From Tolypothrix campylonemoides VB511288 (lineage in GTDB: Bacteria > Cyanobacteriota > Cyanobacteriia > Cyanobacteriales > Nostocaceae), in assembly GCA_000828075.3 (NCBI GenBank), contig JXCB02000048.1:1-64000 (forward strand): DNA of 64,000 nucleotides, in the 5' to 3' direction. The notes beneath the pieces were generated by a model. The model was not told the DNA's origin. It searched no databases and saw only the letters and a list, made by a program, of their open reading frames with translations. Made by a program: the position numbers and the translations under genes. Positions 17,451 to 24,528 of this stretch are shown here, in pieces (the stretch's first letter is position 1; each line of letters starts with the position of its first letter).

Positions 17451-18136
17451 ATTTCAACTTCTGGGATGGTTGCAAGATATTCTTCACCAGTTATTTCCTG
17501 CCTGAATAGTTTTTGGAGGTTCTCATTATGTTTTTCTAGGAGTGTTTTATCACTTACGGTTTCTTTCCCTGCCTGTTCTGTAAATGGGGCAAGAGTTCTT
17601 TCTAATCTTTCTTTAAAAGCGGTATGTCTGGCTTTAGAGTAAGTGAACTGATAAATAGGAAAGTCATCGCTATTGACAAATAGGTAGATGAGTGAGACTG
17701 AATCGTATCTGAGAACTGTTTTTTGGTGTAGGAGGAATAACCTAAGTTGCGTTTGGTATTTTTCCTCTAGCGTTTCAAATTTTGTAGGTTTTTGGATAGT
17801 CCAGTCAAATCCAATTACCTGATTTTCCCCATAAACAACTAGGTCATATTGACTGTAAATCATGTTAGACTGGTAGTAGTATTGTAATTCTGCGTTCCAT
17901 TCTTTGCTACCAGGAAGATTAAGAAATGGCTTGACTTTATCTACCCAGCTAGCGATCTGAGGATATCTTTCTAAGAAAGGTTCTACTGGAAGACCTAATC
18001 CAATCTGCTGCATGATTAGATGAAATTGACTTCCAGCTATTTCCGAATTGTCTCTGATATTTGATAAGTATTTAGCTTCTGCAAAGTCTGGGTTTTTCTC
18101 GAAAATTTCCAGTAATTGATGGTTAAACCGATTCAT
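17447..18136 (-). CDS. PD-(D/E)XK superfamily nuclease (RecB/Cas4-like)
   Basis: The protein has the signature order of RecB-type nucleases: GSQFHLIMQQ (the G..FH region), YDLVVYGENQVIGFDWTIQKP (first Asp, then an Asp-x-Lys-like pair), and YQTQLRLFLL (the Q-x3-Y-like helix). The acidic residue before the lysine is Asp rather than Glu. Start at ATG 18136 (229 residues) was preferred because the longer frame adds an unrelated N-terminal stretch next to a repeat. It is first in a three-gene operon ending with the methyltransferase. Confidence 0.72.
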   Translation of the reverse strand: MNRFNHQLLEIFEKNPDFAEAKYLSNIRDNSEIAGSQFHLIMQQIGLGLPVEPFLERYPQIASWVDKVKPFLNLPGSKEWNAELQYYYQSNMIYSQYDLVVYGENQVIGFDWTIQKPTKFETLEEKYQTQLRLFLLHQKTVLRYDSVSLIYLFVNSDDFPIYQFTYSKARHTAFKERLERTLAPFTEQAGKETVSDKTLLEKHNENLQKLFRQEITGEEYLATIPEVEI

Positions 18137-18308
18137 ACAAATTGTCCCAATTTTTAGGACAGTTTGCGTTAGCTTAGAGCGGTGGTTTCTTTTTAAACAG
18201 GCAACAGGCAACAGGGAACAGGGAATAGACTGTTTGAGGTTTGAGGTGGGGATTTAAACCCCACCGATAAATTTGCCACGGAAAGAACGTGCGTTCACGG
18301 CTCCCTGA

Positions 18309-18359
18309 GGGAATAGGGAATAGGAAATCTGTTCCCTATTCCCTATTCCCTATTCCCTT
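18309..18359. repeat. Heptanucleotide tandem repeat forming a hairpin
   Basis: GGGAATA units (18309-18324) face inverted CCCTATT units (18332-18358). This is a short tandemly repeated repetitive sequence typical of heterocystous cyanobacteria. It can fold into a long stem just at the 3' end of the ThiF gene and supplies the last residues (KKGIGNRE) of that protein. Confidence 0.75.
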
Positions 18360-19199
18360 CTTTGATGAATCGTGATATTTTTTGAGGTTGTCGATGCTGG
18401 TGTATAGGCTGCGGGTTGACATTGCTTTCAGGTCAAAATAACTGACGAACTTTTTTAATCCTCCAATGAGGGTTAACTCTAAGAGGTATTGACTAGCGAT
18501 CGCGCTTGTCATGCGGTTGATAAATAATGACTGATAGTTCCGTGCCTGGATTTCTGCACAGGAAAGGTTGTTGTTGGAAAGTTCTTCTGCTTGGGGAATT
18601 AGCAGTTCCGGGTGAACAACCGCCGGGGAGGGGAGGTGCAACCAGAATTTAGGGCTGTCTGGGTTGTTGCAAGCTCGGAGGATATCAAAATTAGAGTGGG
18701 TTCCGACTAATACTTGTCCCGAGTTGCTACTGTTACCGCAATCTAGCCAAAATAGTGATGCTGCCTCTTTTGGGCTATTTAGTTTGAGAACCGAATGTAT
18801 TTTGCTCCTGGCGGCGTTATCGACACAACCAATAATTACTGTTAGGCTGTTCCACGAACTGGTGGCGCGGACAATCTCTTCTTCAAACCAGTCGCAAATA
18901 GCTGTAATTTTAACCCCATACTTGGCGCTGCATCTGATGGCGAGTGTTTCTGCCTTAAATAGTCCAACCTCCGCTTGTTGATAATTTTGGCGGGTGATAT
19001 TCTTGGCTTCGACCGTATCGCCATCGATGATGGTAAAGTTGACCTCTTTCCCGATTTGTTGAAGTTGGAGTATTATTCTACACAAGTCTTCTGCAAGATA
19101 CCCGCCCGTTCCCCCTGCTCCGACTAGGATGAAGTTGATACGAGTGTGGCGCTGGGGTAGAACTGGTAAAGCCTGTTGGTAAGTACTTAGCTCGAGCAT
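18336..19199 (-). CDS. PRTRC system ThiF-family protein (E1-like)
   Basis: ThiF/E1 proteins adenylate the C-terminus of ubiquitin-like proteins. The nucleotide-binding GAGGTGG is at residues 27-33, followed by the conserved FTIIDGDTVEAKNITRQNY segment and CVDNAARS, all typical of the PRTRC ThiF protein. It overlaps the JAMM gene by 13 bp and is the last gene of the PRTRC operon. The C-terminus runs into a heptamer repeat, so the final few residues are probably not ancestral. In known PRTRC cassettes ThiF also lies next to protein A. Confidence 0.88.
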   Translation of the reverse strand: MLELSTYQQALPVLPQRHTRINFILVGAGGTGGYLAEDLCRIILQLQQIGKEVNFTIIDGDTVEAKNITRQNYQQAEVGLFKAETLAIRCSAKYGVKITAICDWFEEEIVRATSSWNSLTVIIGCVDNAARSKIHSVLKLNSPKEAASLFWLDCGNSSNSGQVLVGTHSNFDILRACNNPDSPKFWLHLPSPAVVHPELLIPQAEELSNNNLSCAEIQARNYQSLFINRMTSAIASQYLLELTLIGGLKKFVSYFDLKAMSTRSLYTSIDNLKKYHDSSKKGIGNRE

Positions 19200-19834
19200 A
19201 TGATGTGAGGCAATAGTTCAAATATCAAATTGGGGTCGATTGGAAAAAAGTGATTGTATATCCCAATACGGGTATAAATCGTAGGAGTCGTTTTAAGTGT
19301 GCCGATGATGGCGAACACTCGAAATTTGCCTTTTTCTTCCTGATTATCAGTACTTGAGGGGTAGGCTGCTAGGGTTCCGTGACTGTGAATTTCTACTAAT
19401 GCATCTGTATAAGTTACTTTAAGTGAGTTTTCTAGGGATACAACGTGGGTTGAGGAAGCTGTCTGCAACGGGGTGTGCGACCACCATTGGTTATTCGCCG
19501 CTCCCAGGTAGAAAAGGATTTCCTGGTGGGGGTTGATACTAGCAGTGTTAATGATCTCCGTGATTATCTGGCTCTTGACTTTTGGTACTGTTAGCCGGAA
19601 GTATGGCTCAAGTGGTTGTAGTCCAGCAATTTGAGTTTGGGCAATTTGCAAGCAAACTTCCAACTCGCGACGGTGCGATCGCAAGAAAAGTCCGTTTGAT
19701 GCAAGCCAGTATTCCTGTAGTTTTTGGCTGTAGGAAGGAAGATTGTGACTTGTGGCGAGGTAATAACCGACAAAGGGATTCATGATTAACTGAATAGGTA
19801 GTTGATAATGTCTTGTGGGGTTTTGATTTTCCAA
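19187..19834 (-). CDS. PRTRC system protein A (JAMM/Mov34 peptidase)
   Basis: The full JAMM metalloprotease motif is present: H150-x-H152, seven residues, S160, two residues, D163, with E105 as the likely catalytic acid. Such enzymes remove or process ubiquitin-like proteins. The protein is 215 residues long and overlaps both neighbours (ThiF and protein B). In this cassette it is a candidate to mature the C-terminally extended protein C. Confidence 0.88.
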   Translation of the reverse strand: MENQNPTRHYQLPIQLIMNPFVGYYLATSHNLPSYSQKLQEYWLASNGLFLRSHRRELEVCLQIAQTQIAGLQPLEPYFRLTVPKVKSQIITEIINTASINPHQEILFYLGAANNQWWSHTPLQTASSTHVVSLENSLKVTYTDALVEIHSHGTLAAYPSSTDNQEEKGKFRVFAIIGTLKTTPTIYTRIGIYNHFFPIDPNLIFELLPHIICSS

Positions 19835-20673
19835 GCGGAGGTGGGAACAAGGTCTTTTGATGGGTACGATCTGGCTTTTAAGTCGTGTAAGCTGACTAGG
19901 GAACAGCAGATATCGTTGGGATGGGTTTTTGACTTTCCTTGAGCCAAGTCCCTGTTAAAGGGCGATTTCCAGAACAACTCCCAGCTTTGCAGTATGGTGC
20001 TAGCACTGCACGTACCGGGAAAGTTTTCTCCAAAGCAAATGCTAGAGTCGTCCCGGACGTTAGGTAGGGGTGGTTTGTACAATTGAGCGTCTGGTTTGAA
20101 TACCTTTCCTTTAACTGCCCACAGGTAATATTTGCCACCACATCCAGCAAATAGGAATGCAGGCATTGGGATAGTAATTACCTTTGCTTCCTCAACGGAC
20201 ACTTGCACGCCAGTCGCCTCAACGGGACGGACAGTTTCTTCCGCAGGGTTACCCTCCTCCGTTAGCGGTAGCTCCCACCGGGTGAAGGCACTGTCCTCGG
20301 AAACCCCCGCAGGCGAAAAGCTCCTCAAGTCGGGGAACCCGCCCACGGCAGTGTCCTCCTCTACAAGTTGGATTCGGTATTTTTGAGGAGGGTAAAACTG
20401 AATTATTGCTTCCCCTGCTGGAGTTCTCCCCCACCAAACCGTGTTACTAGGAAGCCACCCAGATGTAGCAGTTTTGCTAGTGAAAGCTTTTTCTACCGCT
20501 TCGGGGGAAAGGAACTTGTAACTGCATTTTTTACCTTCGCGTTCGACTAAGATAAATTGCCCCTTGAGGATAATTAATTGCGCGAGTAACTCGGACTGGG
20601 GAATTCTTGTAAGAAGGCTTTGAGATATATTTTGTAAGTCAATTATTGGTAGTATATTGATATCAGTATTCAT
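19786..20673 (-). CDS. PRTRC system protein B (E2-like), with repeat-derived insert
   Basis: The conserved core includes WWGRTPAGEAIIQFYPPQKY, IPMPAFLFAGCGGKYYLWAV and YKPPLPNV, which match PRTRC protein B, a predicted prokaryotic E2-like family. Start ATG 20673 overlaps the stop of the upstream gene (ATGA), indicating coupling. Between these blocks is an extra segment of about 40 residues (GFPDLRSFSPAGVSEDSA and following) encoded by a GC-rich interspersed repeat that also occurs at 54640. The insertion keeps the frame open. Confidence 0.82.
   Translation of the reverse strand: MNTDINILPIIDLQNISQSLLTRIPQSELLAQLIILKGQFILVEREGKKCSYKFLSPEAVEKAFTSKTATSGWLPSNTVWWGRTPAGEAIIQFYPPQKYRIQLVEEDTAVGGFPDLRSFSPAGVSEDSAFTRWELPLTEEGNPAEETVRPVEATGVQVSVEEAKVITIPMPAFLFAGCGGKYYLWAVKGKVFKPDAQLYKPPLPNVRDDSSICFGENFPGTCSASTILQSWELFWKSPFNRDLAQGKSKTHPNDICCSLVSLHDLKARSYPSKDLVPTSAWKIKTPQDIINYLFS
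20238..20358. repeat. Interspersed repeat inserted in frame in the PRTRC B gene
   Basis: The stretch contains GTAGCTCCCACCGGGTGAAG, also found near 54646, within GC-rich sequence that contrasts with the surrounding gene. It encodes the Pro/Ser-rich insert of protein B. Confidence 0.7.
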
Positions 20674-21398
20674 GGTTCTGATGCTTGATTCCAAAGTTTA
20701 ACTACTGCTTTTCGGGCAGGAAGAGATGTTTCTATAAGGTGGGCAAATGCATTTGAGTTTTCCATCATCAATACAGCTTCTTGCCACTTTTGAGCAAGAA
20801 ACATGACATTTTCGTAAGTCCACTCTAGCCAGTCGCTTGTCTCACACGTAACATCTAGCCAGATATTTTCAGTCGAGTAATCGATAATTCGTATGGCTGT
20901 AACTAGATGTTGAAGTGGGCTTTTGTAGCGACGGCATAGTTTAGTAAGCGAGTCGGGATAAATATCTTCTGCCTCTGTAATATACTCAGGAGTAAAACCA
21001 AAATGTGGTTCCCATTCGCCGATATTGTACCCTTGTCCCATAAGTGAGAGGAGGAACTTTTCAGAGTATTCTAGATCCTCAAAATCTTCGTACCACCACT
21101 CAGGTTTTTGCGGTGATATTGGGATACTACTATGATCAGGACTAAACTCTATATCGTCGATGTATTCAACTGGAAAGAGATTTTCGTTTACCAGTCGAAT
21201 AAACTCAATTTCTCTATCAAGATAAGGACTTTCATGATCTGAGTGCTTGTCAATAGGAATGGTTGATTCTAACCATTGTTCTAGGAATATTTTTTGGTAC
21301 AGACTTAAGATATTTACTCGTTGGGAGAGATTTTCAAGGTAGATAGTCGCTGTTAAACAAGTGATTGGTATTTTGAATGAGTGTATGTTGGTAAGCAT
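20670..21398 (-). CDS. PRTRC system protein F-like
   Basis: This 242-residue, strongly acidic protein occupies the position that protein F takes in PRTRC cassettes, between protein C and protein B. Segments such as NIWLDVTCETSDWLEWTYENV resemble the family, but identity rests mainly on gene order. It has no transmembrane segment. Its stop overlaps the start of protein B. Confidence 0.6.
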   Translation of the reverse strand: MLTNIHSFKIPITCLTATIYLENLSQRVNILSLYQKIFLEQWLESTIPIDKHSDHESPYLDREIEFIRLVNENLFPVEYIDDIEFSPDHSSIPISPQKPEWWYEDFEDLEYSEKFLLSLMGQGYNIGEWEPHFGFTPEYITEAEDIYPDSLTKLCRRYKSPLQHLVTAIRIIDYSTENIWLDVTCETSDWLEWTYENVMFLAQKWQEAVLMMENSNAFAHLIETSLPARKAVVKLWNQASEP

Positions 21399-21406
21399 AA
21401 TTAGTA

Positions 21407-21429
21407 AGCCGCTACGAATAATAGCGGCT
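21407..21429. other. Hairpin between PRTRC C and F genes
   Basis: An 8-bp stem AGCCGCTA / TAGCGGCT lies in the 43-bp gap between the two genes. It could stabilise or adjust the message between the upstream and downstream parts of the operon. Confidence 0.5.
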
Positions 21430-21441
21430 ATGCATATGTTA

Positions 21442-21879
21442 TTACAGTACGGGATATTTACTTGTGACGGCGGGTTGATGCTTAAGGCTTTGGGCTATTT
21501 TTTCTGTGTAAATTTTCCAACTTTGAGCCGATTTTATTGCCTTGTCTATTTCAGGCTGTATTGCAATTAAACCTTCAAGAGTAATTTGATTGTTTATCTC
21601 TAGAAGTTTTAACTGCCACCCTAACTTTAGTGCAGGATTTACTTCATAAGGGGATTCTTGCAACTGCTGTATTGTTACTTCTTGAGTCAGATTACCCTTA
21701 GTACCTGCTTTCTTTATCAGGCGAATTGAAACAGTGTCATCAGTTGTTTGTCTTTCGATTTCGGCATTAGCATACTCTGGAAAGTAGACGCTAATAGCTG
21801 TTTTAAGTGTATTCTCGTCAGAGGCAATTGCTTCATCCAGTGGGATTTGCTGTCCTTCAATGTGGGCAATATATTTCAT
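21442..21879 (-). CDS. PRTRC system protein C (ubiquitin-like) with C-terminal extension
   Basis: Residues 1-62 match the small prokaryotic ubiquitin-like PRTRC protein C, ending in KKAGTKG at 56-62 where known proteins stop at a GTKG tail. Here the chain goes on for 83 further, mostly helical residues. If the glycine is the reactive end, the extension must be removed first, plausibly by the JAMM protein of the same operon. It lies 8 bp after the upstream gene. Confidence 0.75.
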   Translation of the reverse strand: MKYIAHIEGQQIPLDEAIASDENTLKTAISVYFPEYANAEIERQTTDDTVSIRLIKKAGTKGNLTQEVTIQQLQESPYEVNPALKLGWQLKLLEINNQITLEGLIAIQPEIDKAIKSAQSWKIYTEKIAQSLKHQPAVTSKYPVL

Positions 21880-21887
21880 AATAGTTA

Positions 21888-22379
21888 TTAAAACAGTGAC
21901 AGTTGGTTACTAGAGTTAGATGCTTTATTTTTGCTTTCAAGTAGTTCGCGCTTTTGTACTGATGGACGTGACTGCTGATGATTGTGATGTATGATATGAT
22001 TTTCCCTCTGCTTGCATATAGCTAACATTTCTGGGAGAGACTTTTCTAATTCCACTATCCAGTTATTTATGACAGGATGATATGTTAACTCAGCCTTGCT
22101 AATTGTCTTGATAATGGGAGGAGCATTTTTAATTCCAATTGAAATAATTGCTGTTTCTGAATTTGGTATTATCTGAATGGTAATTAGGACAGGGTTTATG
22201 TTTTGATAATCTAGACTTATCTCGCTATATGAATTTTGATTGATGGCTTCAGTATTTATATATTCATCTGATACTTCTTCTAAATTATTGCTATCCTGGG
22301 TATCTGAATTAAAATCTCTGCTGGTGTAACTAGCCTCTGGGTTAGTTACATTTTCGTTAGTTTGTATTTGACTGTTCAT
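21888..22379 (-). CDS. PRTRC protein E-like; C-terminal clamp-binding motif
   Basis: The gene starts 2 bp after the primase stop; ATG 22379 gives 163 residues. After a Ser/Asn-rich flexible region, the part ILITIQIIPNSETAIISIGI plus LTYHPVINNWIVELEKSLP resembles PRTRC protein E in pattern, and the location fits. The protein ends SSNQLSLF, a beta-clamp-binding peptide at an exposed terminus. It would thus connect the PRTRC cassette with the clamp. Confidence 0.6.
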   Translation of the reverse strand: MNSQIQTNENVTNPEASYTSRDFNSDTQDSNNLEEVSDEYINTEAINQNSYSEISLDYQNINPVLITIQIIPNSETAIISIGIKNAPPIIKTISKAELTYHPVINNWIVELEKSLPEMLAICKQRENHIIHHNHQQSRPSVQKRELLESKNKASNSSNQLSLF

Positions 22380-22381
22380 AA

Positions 22382-23380
22382 TTAAGAAAGGTTGGCGAAT
22401 CTGAATAAGGTACGAATAGTGATGCCACTTTTGCGAAACGACTGCCATTTATAGGCGCATTCGCCTATTTTGTATTTAGGTGATAGCTGGCTCCAGGTGT
22501 CCCATGCTTCAAAAAGGATAGGGCTAACACTATAAAGTGCCATCCCTACTTGAATCCAGGAATGGTAATCATCCGCAAATCGAGGGTGGATAACTTCTAG
22601 GAGTGTAAGTGCGGTTTGGATATTGTTCTCGATTTCGGGATAATGGTGAGCATATCTGTTTATTCCATATCTGCGATCATATTTTTTTTGAGGTAGGTTG
22701 AACTTTCTTGCTTTCTCCTGTTTGACGAGCATCTGGGCAATTACCCAGTCGGGAGCTATCTCTATTTGGCGCTCGGACGGGCTACAATCCTTAAGCCATT
22801 TGTACTTCCTGCCGTCTGGATGTAAGGAGGGAGGGAGTACTGATGCTAAGTTCTTGCCTCGAAACTCCAGGTGTTCGTCTTCCCCTGTTTTGATTTTGCG
22901 AGATTTTACCTCCCAAGCTTTTGAATTTGGGATGAGGTACAAATGTTGACTTCGGTATTTCCTTCCAGAAGTAAATGCAACTGTGGGAGGGAGATATTTG
23001 AGCGCGCGTTCGTGCAACGAGTCTGCAGGAGTATCGCGGACAGTGTTAGGTGTTAGTTGATCAAGTTCTTCTGGTTCTGGATGTTCATTGATTTGTATTA
23101 TTTGTCGCCAAGAGGTTTCCCCGTCGCAGTCGATAGCTACTAAATACCCTTGGGGGTGATTGGGTCCGCATACCAAGGCTACACCAGTGGGGATGATATA
23201 TCTGTTGTTTGTCCAAACCTTCAGGCGACGGCGGACAAGTTCGGCTTGTAGTTCTCTGGGAGAGTAAGTATTCTTCTCCCATTCTTTTCCCAGAGGACGT
23301 TTACCAAACGTGGGAACGATTTGCCATTCAGAGGGTAAGCTATCCAGAGAAGCCACCAGATGACGGATTTGGGCGTGCAT
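22382..23380 (-). CDS. Prim-Pol primase with PriCT domain
   Basis: The N-terminal part is a Prim-Pol (bifunctional primase/polymerase) domain with the metal-binding pair D84 and D86 in VAIDCDGE and a conserved QHLYLIP strand near residue 145. The C-terminal part (DDYHSWIQVGMALYSV ... YKWQSF) fits a PriCT-2 domain. No helicase is fused, unlike many phage primases. The gene heads the PRTRC operon, so priming and the ubiquitin-like cassette are co-expressed. It would supply primers for the element's polymerase. Confidence 0.85.
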   Translation of the reverse strand: MHAQIRHLVASLDSLPSEWQIVPTFGKRPLGKEWEKNTYSPRELQAELVRRRLKVWTNNRYIIPTGVALVCGPNHPQGYLVAIDCDGETSWRQIIQINEHPEPEELDQLTPNTVRDTPADSLHERALKYLPPTVAFTSGRKYRSQHLYLIPNSKAWEVKSRKIKTGEDEHLEFRGKNLASVLPPSLHPDGRKYKWLKDCSPSERQIEIAPDWVIAQMLVKQEKARKFNLPQKKYDRRYGINRYAHHYPEIENNIQTALTLLEVIHPRFADDYHSWIQVGMALYSVSPILFEAWDTWSQLSPKYKIGECAYKWQSFRKSGITIRTLFRFANLS

Positions 23381-23578
23381 GAGTTCATATAGATAATCTG
23401 CTTGAATGACTCATACACGCCCTGCGTTAGTGTGTGTAGTCGTTCAAATTTGGCTTGAATATCATGCCATTTGAGGAAAGTAATACAGGTTGCTACGTAC
23501 ATACAGCATATTTTATGGTAGCTTGCATTTTATTAAGGCGAGCGATCGCATCTGATGGAAGCTTGGTTGCTTTTTTTT

Positions 23579-23608
23579 ATTACTACCAGTGAGCATACTG
23601 GTAGTAAT
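23579..23608. other. Perfect 12-bp hairpin
   Basis: ATTACTACCAGT / ACTGGTAGTAAT has a T-run on the plus-strand side only, although the adjacent gene is on the minus strand. It may still act as a transcription end or mRNA stabiliser for the 72-residue gene. Confidence 0.45.
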
Positions 23609-23615
23609 TGATTTT

Positions 23616-23834
23616 TTATGATGCTGGTGAATGACCAGCTTCAATTAGCTTGATAAGGGTATTTTGGTCAAACGCTTTGATAGCTGATACCAACTGTTGC
23701 CACTCTTGCCATTTTTTATGAGAGTAGGCGTGTTCAGGATCAAAGTTGCAGACTTCGCAGAATTTATGAAAATCTGCGTTCCAATGAAATGTGCAGATAC
23801 CTGCTAGTAAATAATTAATTTGTTGGTTGTCCAT
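23616..23834 (-). CDS. Small hypothetical protein
   Basis: This is a 72-residue unknown protein rich in aromatic residues and histidine, with two close cysteines (FCEVC). No family is recognised. It stands alone between the primase operon and the next gene. Confidence 0.5.
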   Translation of the reverse strand: MDNQQINYLLAGICTFHWNADFHKFCEVCNFDPEHAYSHKKWQEWQQLVSAIKAFDQNTLIKLIEAGHSPAS

Positions 23835-23926
23835 AATTGCTTGATATTTTGGTTTATAATTATTGGTTTGACGCTGGTTGAGGGCATACTCTACCTGGTA
23901 AATATCTACTAGTACTGTTGTTGTGT

Positions 23927-24424
23927 TTATCTGTTAATAATGGATGCTATTGCTTCATCCTTAGTAAGCCATTTCAGGCTTGTTGTACTGTTACAAGATT
24001 GAGATACCCAGAAGCCTTCAAGACTTTGGTAAAAAGTTCCAAGTAGTTTTATTCCTTCCCAGATGCGGTACAATTCACCGAAAATATCGTTCACTGTGTC
24101 GATTTTAATTTCTGGTTTATATTGCTTGAGCAATTTCCATTCTTCAGGGGTAAGTTTTTCAAATGGTCTGTCTAGAAGTAGTTCTTCTGTCTCTGATACT
24201 GGTATGCTATGACCAGATTTTATATTTTCTTTCTCATATTTTGGGCAAGATATCTTAACCTCGTACCCTAAATTTACAGCATGATTGATGATAAAATTAA
24301 TGCTGTTTGACTTGACAAAATCTCCTATTTTGAAGTTGGTTCCTATTAGGAGGGATGTCGGCGCATGAAGAATTTGAAATTCCCTGGAGTTTTGATTAGA
24401 ATCAGCTAATAGTTCGACGTACAT
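23927..24424 (-). CDS. Hypothetical protein
   Basis: This is a soluble protein of 165 residues without recognisable motifs. It is preceded by the terminator of the DUF1998 helicase gene, so it probably has its own promoter. Confidence 0.6.
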   Translation of the reverse strand: MYVELLADSNQNSREFQILHAPTSLLIGTNFKIGDFVKSNSINFIINHAVNLGYEVKISCPKYEKENIKSGHSIPVSETEELLLDRPFEKLTPEEWKLLKQYKPEIKIDTVNDIFGELYRIWEGIKLLGTFYQSLEGFWVSQSCNSTTSLKWLTKDEAIASIINR

Positions 24425-24494
24425 TGTTACTTAGAAACGAACTTTCAGAAAGCTGGTGCGTCAGCGATGTACGTGGTTTTTCTATAAAAAATAA

Positions 24495-24515
24495 TCCTGC
24501 CTTTTGATAGCAGGA
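24495..24515 (-). terminator. Terminator downstream of the DUF1998 helicase
   Basis: The stem TCCTGC / GCAGGA is followed on the minus strand by TTATTTTTTAT. Confidence 0.7.
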
Positions 24516-24528
24516 CTAGCTCTAGGTT

